Source of the DNA: Anthonomus grandis grandis
Taxonomy: Eukaryota; Arthropoda; Insecta; Coleoptera; Curculionidae
Assembly (NCBI RefSeq): GCF_022605725.1
Contig: NC_065553.1
Location: forward strand, 9,920,001-9,984,000
Reading direction: 5' to 3'
Length of the DNA: 64,000 nt
Every line of letters begins with the position of its first letter. Position 1 is the stretch's first letter. Both the position numbers and the translations under genes were made by a program. The notes under the pieces are model-generated. The model was not told the origin of the DNA and made no database searches. It saw only the letters and a program-made list of their open reading frames with translations. Shown here in pieces: positions 55,030 through 64,000 of this stretch.

Positions 55030-56640
55030 TACCTTTTGATCGGAGGGTTTCTTCACTGGTTATCGCACACGCGGTGGTTTAGATTATCCTTTAGGTACTA
55101 TATTAAGATCAGTTAATCGGTAATTATTTCTGTTACTAGATATCAAGTTGTCATCAACCACAAATTGAGGCGTGTACTATACAGTGCGAGACTGTGACAT
55201 GATTTGTGCATCATTTTCTGAAGATCTCTCCCCCCATTGTTACCTATGGTGATACTTCGTCAAACAACTTTCACCTCCTTGAAGAGTAACGCAGTTTATA
55301 GATGATTCCAAAAGAAAAGTCAGAAATACAATTATAAAAATATCAGAGATGACGGAATAGATCTTTCAGAAATTATGGATTTAAGAAATTTAATAAGAAA
55401 CCCTAGAATAATCTAAGCCAAACTTCAATATGTTTAAGCAGTACTGCTTTGCTTATTGCAGTTAAAGCAATATTGGATAAATTGGTAATAAACTTATTGG
55501 CCGCCAGACTTGTAGGAAGTTGAGAGCATATACTTAGGAAGAGAAGATACTTGGAAAAAACTTATCTCCCAAGTTTTAATATTTAAATTACACAGGTCTC
55601 GCTTAATATTTTTAGAGGGCTTCTAATTTTTATATTTGAGATTTCTAAATATTTCAGGCTTCATGGAGCTATCTCGCTTCCCAAATCTAGATACTTTTTT
55701 CTTTTTATATTCTGACAATAGGGTTTATCCCATTATGTTTTAACTTTAAATTATGAATAAGCCACAGGCTGGAGTTTTATTTATTCTGGTAATTTTATGT
55801 AGAGGGACGTATCAATTAATATGATTATTACTTCATCCAATGAAGTAGGTTAAAAGTTCACTCTTTTTCTGATGTAGCAACTTTTTTCTCTTAATTTGTT
55901 TTTTTCTCAATTGATCACCTCTTCATTGTCCTTCTAAAGATAGTCTAAAATGGCCTCTTTTTCCCCCTTTTTATTCAAATATACTCCTTTTCATTATTAG
56001 TGAGAAATATATAAGCAATTATTAATATTATATGTATAATAATTTATTCAATAAATTTAATCATTTCATCAAAATTAATATGAATGTTGCAAATATATTA
56101 ATGAGTTGTTCATTTCTTAAGACATCGTTTCTATCATACTTTACGAGACTATTGACGCATCGCAATAATTGTTTTTTTGTTTGGGTGTTTGAACTTTGAA
56201 ATCTGTATCTGATCACTTTAATGTTAACTCATAGATGTGAAAAGTAAACCATTGCTTTATAAAAATTATATTATCTATAGCAAAATGTTCGAAATTCTAG
56301 CTTTCTATATGAAAATCAACTTATTTTTAGCATAACCTTAATTTCACCTTTTCAGGTGTTGGTTTAAATATCCTAATAGATATAAATTACTGCGTAACTA
56401 AAAATATTGAATTATTTGCAAATGTCCAGAATTTAAATAAGTTTCTTGTAAATGCTCTTATATTGTTTATTCAGCATCAACAAAATGATTGAAAAAACAT
56501 GTTTAATTAGTTCCGACATTGCCGGTTTCTGTATAAACAAATAGGTTCGAAATGTTTACTCATAATACAAATGATAAAACCCAATTATGTAGTAATATAC
56601 AAATATGGCAACGCCGCTGAGCATCGAAAAATATAAATAA
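55030..56640. other. Intergenic, no gene seen
   Basis: AT-rich upstream region of the saposin-A peptide gene. Confidence 0.4.
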
Positions 56641-56661
56641 TTGGTCGACGAACGGATGAGA

Positions 56662-56667
56662 TATAAA
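56662..56667 (+). promoter_or_regulatory. TATA box of the saposin-A peptide gene
   Basis: TATAAA in gagatataaactt, 57 bases before the ATG; initiation ~30 bases on would give a ~25-base leader. A second weaker atataaataa lies at 56630. Confidence 0.55.
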
Positions 56668-56718
56668 CTTGATAAATCTTCACAAGTGTAGACAACGCTC
56701 GAAAACACAGATTTCAAA

Positions 56719-59168
56719 ATGAAATTCACCATCTTTTTTGCTGCTTTCTTTGCCGTTTTGGGTAAGTCTTATTTTATATTAATTAACTTACGCATTATTT
56801 CCCTTGTCTTATTTTTAACAATATATTATGGTCCTATTATATGACACAATTTATGAATCGAATAATTTTATTTTATATATTTTTTAATTTTATTTTATTT
56901 TGATAGTTTGAAGTTTTGATAGCATCCTGATAAAACTTACTAAAATAGGCACAATTGTAATTCATATTTAGTTCGTTCTTCTCATTTCCGTCTTATGTTT
57001 GATTCTATTTTAATGAGGACTATTGTCGTGAGAAGTAAAGAGTAAATTTCTGCCCTCCCATTGCCTCATTGTGCACAGCAGTCATTTATATAAAAAAAAT
57101 ATTTATTTGACATAAGTAAAGGGTAATGCATAAATATGAATTAACTAAATTAACCGAACACTTCCTACCCCAATTTTTGTTTTCTGAGATTATTTACAGA
57201 TTGTGCGATAAAAGTGTTAATAAATAAGTATTTTTAATTAATTTGCCTTAAAATTATCTACGTAAAATATTTGTTTACTATATCGCCAAAATCAATACTT
57301 TGATAAATTGCAAATGTAATCAGGGAATGATACGTAAATATTAATGGAAATTATCTTGGAAATGAACTATCGAGAATTTGAGGTACTCAAGAACCAACTG
57401 GCAGTATACCATAAACATTAATTTATTTTTCTAAATGTTATTGTATGGCAGAAATGGAGTTTTGTAGATAAATTAGTGACCTAAAGATTAAAGCATAAAG
57501 TGAGAAAAACGAATCACAGAAGCAATCACATAAACAGTGAGATCTGTAACAAAAGAAAAAATTCTAGTGTAAATAAAGAGTTATCGTAAATTAATTTTAA
57601 TTCGAAAAATACATTATTGTATAAAGAGTATAGTCTAACTTACAAGGCAGCAAAAAATACTTGTATTAATATTGCAATAGGTATTCATCACTACAAGTAT
57701 TTTTGCAGATTAAAAATCCTAATTATAAACCTCTATTAACCAGAATGGGTAAAATGATACATATCGAAAATATAAAGAAAAAACTCAGCCTAACCCTTTC
57801 AATCAAATATCTATCTAGCTACATAATATAAAACTGTTAGCTGTAAAGGACTATTACCAATATTAAAAAATACATCAATATATATACGTTCCTTCTTCTT
57901 CTTGTAACTCAACCTTTAAAGTGATTAAATTTCTTCACTTTCTTCATCTTTAAACAATATTGGAATATATAAATCGACGTTCGTTAGAAAATTATAGAAT
58001 ATTATTTAAAGGACGAATTCGTTCCGTACTATTATGTTTGCAATATATGTTTTTATATACATAATTACATATTTTTAATATTTACTAATTTTTGGTGGAT
58101 AATAAATAAATAAATAAAAATGAATGATCCAAATGATGTAATCAATAAGCTTATATCAACTACTTATAGGTCAAAGCGAGGCAAATGCTGATAATTAACA
58201 TCTTGTGATTAAAAAAATTAATGATTTTGACCTAATAAGATTTTAAATTTCTAAATAAAAATAAATCAATGACATTTTAATGTAAAAAAAATAGAGAAGA
58301 AAAAATGGGTTATTCGTAATTAAATGATATCCTTATTATTTGTACTAAAAAAAGATGAGAGATAATTTTCTAATATTGGTTATTTGCTATTTTAGCTATT
58401 GTGTTCGCTACCCCCCAAAAGTTAGTGGGTACTGAAAAATGTACTTACGGACCATCATACTGGTGCAGCAGCAGAGAAAATGCCCAAGCCTGTAACGTAA
58501 GTATCTTCGCTGATTTATCCAAGACTTAAATAAATAATGACTTTATTATTTAATTCTTAAACAAATGAAGTCTAGCAAGTGTAAGGCAACACATAGTTTT
58601 TATTTAATTATATTATACCTACAGGTTAAATGATTACTTTTGAAAGGACTTGTGTTATTAAGACAAACGGTTTTGAAGTAAAATTGTAAGTTATTCTGAT
58701 ATAAAATATTATGTATGCGTGATTGTTTACAATTATTTTGACGGTTTTTTTTGTATTTATTCGCAGTTTATAAGTATTTCTAAATTTCGTAAAAACAAGC
58801 TTATTCTGTTTGTTGAATACCTTGACATAGGCACTTATCTTTTTATTTAAATTTCAATAAAGTGACTGACATAAAGAAAAGTTCTCATTATGCGACGCAT
58901 TTATCTAAAGTGAATCATAATTCATCATATCAAGTATGCGATAAAAAAATTAAACTTTACCTGCATTTTTAAATCTAGACTAATTACTACAGTTATCCAA
59001 GAAACTTAGTTCAGAATTTTTTAAAATATATATTGCAAAACACTTTGCTTCAACTAAGGATTCATTTACATACGTTATTTGATTTTAAAGCATGATGTTA
59101 ACTTTTTCTGATATTTATTTTAGGCCGTCCAGCATTGCGAGACCAAAGTGTGGAACAAGCAAAATTAA
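56719..59168 (+). CDS. Secreted 62-residue saposin-A-domain peptide, three exons
   Basis: Exons 56719-56761, 58396-58496 and 59124-59168 join in phase (TTTTGG|gtaagt; ttttag|CTATTG; TGTAAC|gtaagt; ttttag|GCCGTC) to 62 codons plus TAA. Residues 1-19 (MKFTIFFAAFFAVLAIVFA) are a signal peptide. The rest is essentially one saposin-A-type domain: EKCTYGPSYWCSSRENAQAC then NAVQHCETKVWN, with cysteines at 30, 38, 47 and 53. In prosaposin this ~35-residue module sits at the ends of the precursor and is removed; here it stands alone without any saposin-B unit. Two AATAAA signals follow at 59212 and 59253. Exons are too short to appear as long open frames. Function unknown: a lipid-interacting, antimicrobial or venom/saliva-like role is conceivable but not supported by sequence alone. 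Confidence 0.85.
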
Positions 59169-59279
59169 GAAGCTTCTCTGCAATGAACAACGATTAATCT
59201 CTTAACGATATAATAAATATCTTTATATTCTTTTAGATTAGAAATAGGTGAAAATAAAAATGCATAAACTTTATTGATT

Positions 59280-59860
59280 TTAACGACTTTGAATTACCCA
59301 TTTTAAGTCAACCCAACCTGAACCATACCTTTTAGCATTTTAGTCGAATGTAGGTACAGTAAATTTTAGTCCGAAGCCCCGTTTGATCTCTCAAATTTCA
59401 TTCTTCGCTTTTTTTTAATTTTAGACAAGTTATTAACGAATAATTTAATAAATGTTATGTTGCTACTAAGAATCAAGGATTAAGTAGTCATCAAGTATTT
59501 CAGGTAATAGAAGGTACGCATACCCCATTTACTGGCAAATGCTCGAATTTCATATAGATCCTAATAAAATCATCGGGACCTAATCAATCAGAAGAAAATA
59601 GGCTCTCCCAGCAAAGGTTACCCGATTCCTCCTCTGGAAAAAATCCAGATTACGAACTTCCTCAGCTTAGCCTATCTTCTGTACCTATAAAATGGTAAGG
59701 ACCCAGTGGATTTTGTTCCACTGGTAGGTGCTGGTTGAGTTTACATGTGATTACTCTAAACAGATCCGATGTAGCACCAACCAGGCCACCTTAGCTCTAG
59801 AGGGCTAAGACTAACCTAATAACAGATCTTTGGCTTATATTGATTCTTGTCCAGATTACC
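59280..59860. other. Downstream flank, no gene recognised
   Basis: The 59520-59830 part is GC-richer and may be the start of the retrotransposon remnant that follows, but no motif was readable. Confidence 0.35.
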
Positions 59861-59869
59861 TTAGTTTTA

Positions 59870-60650
59870 CTAGACGAAGAGAAACTAAAAAGGATTTCAG
59901 ATTTTAAATATCTCGGGATAGTTTTGGATTAAATGTTTGCTTTTAAAGAGCATTTAAATATAATATGTAATAAAATAATTTTCACTTAGTTAAGAAAGTG
60001 GAGCTTACAACAATTTGAGAATAATTCCTTCAGAACCATTTCCTTTATGACAATTTTGCCGTTGGTTGCCGTATATATTGCTCAAAAATTTGAAAATTCT
60101 ACAACAGAATCCGCAGGACTTCAATATTACATCATTCGAGGAACTAATTACTCAAAGATAAGGTTAAACAATCTTTATTAAAGTTTCATTGGAAATATAT
60201 GACCACTTCTTGCGAATATGTCACTATATCGTATACTCTTCCCCTGTAGGTGGAGAAATTAAGAAACGTAAACGTGACGGCTAGCAAAAATTATAATTTT
60301 CTTTAACATGGACAGCATTGTTTAAATTAATTAATTTTAAAATTAAAATGAATTTTATTTTGAAAGGCACCAGTACGAATTTTAGGTACTAGTGAGACTT
60401 CTTATGTGCCCATTTGCTTAAGATGTAATTAAATGTGCTGATCCTAAATGCTGATCTAAGCAAACTCATTCAATTACTCGTACCTCTCCATTCCACTGTG
60501 TTCCAGGATCCAGCATAATCGAACTGATTTATTTCTGCCTAAGCCTGTAAAAAACAACTTCATCCTTGGTCTTGTCGAACATGAAACTGGGAACTATACC
60601 AATGTTAACGCTCTGAAAGTGTTTTCTAAAATCTTTTAAAAATTATTAGC
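59870..60650 (+). pseudogene. Non-LTR RT C-terminal remnant
   Basis: Plus-strand pieces in order: RISDFKYLGIVLD, MFAFKEHLNIICNKI, then FENSTTESAGLQYYIIRGTN, and RSSHNRTDLFLPKPVKNNF with NVNALKVFSKIFK near 60640. These match the LGI-x-LD block and the C-terminal N-T-R-S-x-x-x-x-x-L-x-L-P block of CR1/Jockey-like RTs. Many frame breaks. Confidence 0.6.
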
Positions 60651-61029
60651 ATCCAGAAAATTATTGGAATACATGATAATCTCTTTAATCTATTACAGAG
60701 GGCGATGTAGAGGAGGCAGAGGGATTTTTTGTTAGTACTTTACAATCCAGGATTACACACATATACGGAGAGTGAATAATTCCTTACTTAGGGCAGTGAG
60801 ATTTTTTAGAATGGTAACTTTTCGCTTTTGCTCTAAAAGATTTCTCATGAATAAGAAAATTTCAACCTTCTCATTTTAACACTATATTCAGAGTGCCTAC
60901 CAAGCCACAAAATTTTTTATTGTTAAGTTGTTCTTTGGCAAAAATAACAATTATCAATAACGCCACCAAAAAATAGGATACGTACTAAAAATGATGAAAG
61001 AGCGCACAATCAAGACGAAATTAATTTGG

Positions 61030-61350
61030 AAAGTAATGTCAGGCTATTGGCATCGCCACGAATCAGCTGTTCTTAGTAATTTCAAAATAAGGGCAAACAG
61101 GAACACCGCACGACATCTCTTGAGACGCATGGAAAGCTAGCGAATCTTCCGGAACCATGATCTGCCGAGTATATAAGGAGCCCGCACCGAAGGAAGGCTA
61201 GTTTAAGTTCAAATCGAAATATTAGCGCGACTTTTAAATCGGACATAAATATTAGTAACTAGAGACGGTGTATATTTTATATTACCCTAAATATTATTAT
61301 TATATTAATAAATATTTCTAGTATTCGTAAGTCGTGGTGTTTAGTATGTA
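61030..61350 (+). repeat. Candidate solo LTR
   Basis: A GC-richer block beginning near tgtcaggctattggcatcgc with an E-box-like cagctg, a TATA box in gagtatataaggagcccg (61170), and AATAAA near 61307 looks like the U3-R-U5 order of a retrotransposon LTR. No second LTR, primer-binding site or internal protein was found, and terminal duplications are not evident. A cellular promoter is the alternative. Confidence 0.35.
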
Positions 61351-61359
61351 GGTATGTGA

Positions 61360-62690
61360 AAAATAAATAATTAAAGTATCTAATTGACACCTTAACAACT
61401 ATAATATATAGTTGATCACACCTAACGGTAAAAACGCTACAGTATTATTTACGAAACAAGGGCTACTCGAATAATATAAATCACTGAAAGATAAACTATT
61501 TTTCGTTTTGTATTTTAAGAGAGTTGGTATATGATAATTGGATTTATATTCGACAAATAAGGAATATATCATCTCTATATAAAAAGGATTTTATAATGAA
61601 AAATTAATGGTAAAAGTCTTTTGAGTCAAAATTTTATCTTAATTTAGTCTCAGCTTAAGACCCCGTCTCTCTTTGCTTCTGTCATGTTTATCAGATGGGC
61701 CTAATTAAAAAAAACCTCTCCAATATAGCCCTAACAATAGGATACAATCAAGATAATTTGTCATAATCCTGGGCGTGCAGCGCAGTTTGCTAATTCTGAA
61801 GATATAACTCAATAAAAGCATCGGGGCTTTCGCTAGTTTGCTTTTGAATATACAACTCGCTAGACTTCGATTTTACAGTCTGTTTGAGTTCAAAAGATGA
61901 CGGAGCAAAATCGGTAATGTTATAAATCCTTTAAATAGAATCAGGAGGAGGGGCCGCCAACCATGAAGCAGAAAGACAAAAAGGATATGTCATTGTTTAA
62001 CTGGAACTAGTTAGAATTTGAAATTAGTTCTTAAATACACTCGTTACAAATAATTTAATAACTAATAATCTATGAGGAACCATAATATTATCAGAATATT
62101 ATTCTATCTTCCTCAATGTGTCTGAAATTAGTTATCATGGCAAAAACAGAACAAATTTTGAACTTTTTAACTTTTTTCATCTTCACATCTTAATATTACT
62201 GGGTGAATCATTCTGAAAGTATATTTCTTATACGTATTATTTAACTCAAAAGCCTAATTATGTCCCCATTATGTTTGGGTCTGAGATAAGTCATAATATA
62301 AGGGTAATTTGATTCAGTACGTACATATAAGTAAAAATTTTTTTATGATCTATAAAAATTGGGTCTGAAACCGGGTATCTAGCCTAAAAATTGGAAAACA
62401 TTGGATTTTTTATTGTTTATCGCTTTATTTATAATTTTTCTCAAAAGTTTGGACCAAATATCAGGTTTTTATAAAATAAATCATAAAACATATAAACGAT
62501 AAAGAAATCATAGTATTTTTTTATAAAGATTTTTTAAATTAAACTAAAACTCGTTAATCATCCCTAAATTTCCTATAAACCGTTCCCCTAATAAGGCCGT
62601 AAAATCGAAACAATCAGAATTCCCTAACAACTACAAGACAAAAGCGTTACGGCTGCAATATATACGTTCCTTTTTTTAATTTGGCCAATA
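61360..62690. other. Intergenic, no gene seen
   Basis: AT-rich; nothing recognised. Confidence 0.4.
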
Positions 62691-62694
62691 GACA

Positions 62695-62935
62695 GTGCGA
62701 AGAGTGAAACTCGTGAAGTTTTCTTTCACGGTAAATTTTCCTAACTTGAACGACGCGGGCTCTCCAGGGGGGAGGTTGAAGGGGGCAAACCGGGCGCCGC
62801 CGCCGCCCCGGGGGTGGTGAAATCCAGAGATTATAAAGAGCGGTAAAAGAGAAGAGGAAATTAATGTGTTACCGTCCCTTGAAAGTTACAGCACGGCTAA
62901 CCTGTTGAGATTTCAAAAGATACAGTTTTTGCGAT
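62695..62935 (+). promoter_or_regulatory. GC-rich promoter-like block
   Basis: The only strongly GC-rich segment of the window: 62750-62822 contains gggcgccgccgccgccccgg. It is followed by a TATA-like ttataaag (62832) and a ccaat at 62684 upstream. It precedes a candidate first exon. Confidence 0.45.
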
Positions 62936-63034
62936 ATGAGTGGTTCCGGTAAGCCTCTTCTTGGGTTATGGCTGTATCGAAGTGGAGAAGAATGGAGTTA
63001 CAAGGAGGAAAGTCCGATTGCTCTAAAAAGTCAG
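62936..63034 (+). CDS. Candidate first coding exon, unknown protein
   Basis: ATG 62936 opens MSGSGKPLLGLWLYRSGEEW and continues SYKEESPIALKSQ, ending in AGTCAG|GTATTT after 33 full codons (phase 0). An alternative stronger donor is TTCCG|GTAAGC at 62951, which would leave only five codons. I do not recognise the sequence, and no second exon is visible before the window ends. Supported only by its position behind the GC-rich block and its non-random composition. Confidence 0.3.
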
Positions 63035-63289
63035 GTATTTGTTGAAGTTATTCTAGTATTTTTTATGTTAAAAATAATTAGAAATTACTTTAAAATAATT
63101 AGAAACTTTTATTTAAAATACTAAAGTCACAAAATTTATATTATTGGTAATTGGTATAGAAATTGGACAAGAATTTAATACATCGGTAATAAATATAATA
63201 CAGGAATGTTTCGCACTAAATAAAGAAGCGTCTGAACGACTTTCTTATAAATTTTTAAAATGAATAATTTTTATGTTATCATTTTTATT

Positions 63290-63685
63290 AACTTTTTGCA
63301 CCCGATTAGTCAAATACGACCTTATTGAATTTAACGCCAGATCAGACAACCCATTACATTCTAGTGTCGAAGGCTTTTGAATAATCTAATATTACGAGAA
63401 CCGATGCTCCATTTCTATCCAAAGATTAAACAATTGTGTCTGTTACCTCAGCCAACGCAGTTTCACAGCTATGCCCCTATCTAAAGCCCGATTGCTTTTT
63501 AGGTAAAATTTTATTAGTATTTAGGAAAGTATTAATTTGAATTTGCATAACTTTTTCCATAATCTTAGATATAGAAGGTAGAAATACAGCGAAGATTCTC
63601 TGAATTAAATTCTCTCTGGTGGCTGCATAGAGAGAAAGGGATTACATCTGCTTCATCACTTTCTGGAAACATATCAGAACTTAAA
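63290..63685 (-). pseudogene. Non-LTR RT N-terminal remnant
   Basis: The minus strand reads FLPSISKIMEKVMQIQINTF, then LPKKQSGFR and HSCETALAEVTDTIV, then GASVLVILDYSKAFDT. These are RT motifs 1-3 in order (R-P-I-S-I-L-P-x-x-S-K, Q-x-G-F-R, L-D-Y-S-K-A-F-D). There are few frame breaks, so it is less decayed than most RT pieces here. The catalytic box is beyond its end. Confidence 0.75.
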
Positions 63686-63835
63686 CAATTTACTGAATAA
63701 TGTTGATTCTTCCTAAGTAATTAATGCACTTCATATTATTTATAAAATTCCTTGCTTCACTTGGCGTTTTTCTTTTACGCTATATATCGTAAATAATCGA
63801 ACCCATACCGTGTTGGCTTTTTTTATCTGAAACTG

Positions 63836-63903
63836 AATAGAATTCTAGATTCTAAGAATTCTAGATTCTAGAATAGAATTCTAGATTATAGAATTCTACA
63901 TTC
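63836..63903. repeat. Tandem palindromic repeat of gaattctagattcta
   Basis: About four imperfect copies of a 15-16-bp unit, itself nearly palindromic and containing EcoRI-like gaattc in each copy. Confidence 0.8.
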
Positions 63904-64000
63904 GCTCTTCGTTCTTCCTCATGTATATAAAAAGATGTAAAAAATAATAGTAAATAGTAAATCCAGGATTTTGGTTTTAAGACAATTTAAGACTAACACC

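Overview
This is AT-rich, intron-containing arthropod nuclear DNA, almost certainly insect. A Tweedle cuticle-protein exon, an awd-type NDP kinase with short introns, a neprilysin-like M13 gene, a eukaryotic tRNA-Pro and many mariner-type and non-LTR elements all point that way. A beetle is my guess, but nothing in the window proves the order. Genes are sparse and the space between them is filled by transposons in every state of decay. Layout: 1-377 is the last exon of a Tweedle gene (+). 2.4-7.1 kb holds a decayed DDE transposon, a reverse-transcriptase (RT) remnant, a short inverted-repeat element and a four-copy ~185-bp tandem repeat. tRNA-Pro(AGG) is at 8.9 kb (-). The first three coding exons of a neprilysin-like M13 membrane protein run from 17.9 to 12.9 kb (-), with an RT remnant, a ~980-bp foldback element and simple repeats in and beside the introns. 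18.7-22 kb is retrotransposon debris. 23.0-25.4 kb is a mariner-type element with ~478-bp inverted repeats and an almost intact transposase. 25.9-28.4 kb is a second DDE element with a broken transposase and an inverted copy of its own first exon. 28.6 kb has the first exon of a small secreted protein. 30.1-31.9 kb has two opposed RT remnants. 32.1-35.6 kb is awd (+, three exons), and 37.7-38.5 kb is COQ4 (-, one exon). 39.5-42.7 kb is a three-layer transposon nest. 43.6-47.05 kb is POLR1F/RPA43 (+, three exons) with a very long repetitive C-terminal tail, followed at 48 kb by a decayed partial copy of its first two exons. 50.3-50.9 kb is TRAPPC3/Bet3 (-, one exon), flanked by mariner ends. 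53.8-54.3 kb is a retrotransposon ORF1 remnant. 56.7-59.2 kb is a tiny three-exon gene for a 62-residue secreted saposin-A-type peptide. 59.9-63.9 kb holds more RT debris, a candidate LTR, a GC-rich promoter-like block with a candidate first exon, and a palindromic tandem repeat. The host genes are unrelated housekeeping or secreted functions (nucleotide metabolism, ubiquinone synthesis, Pol I transcription, vesicle tethering, cuticle), so I see no pathway or operon. The most interesting items are: the 14-unit tail of RPA43 rich in SUMO-acceptor-like motifs; a compact inverted-repeat element in awd intron 1 carrying what folds as a complete hammerhead ribozyme, with related copies elsewhere; the one-domain saposin-A peptide gene; and several odd transposon architectures. 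All calls were made by eye; no alignment or database search was run.
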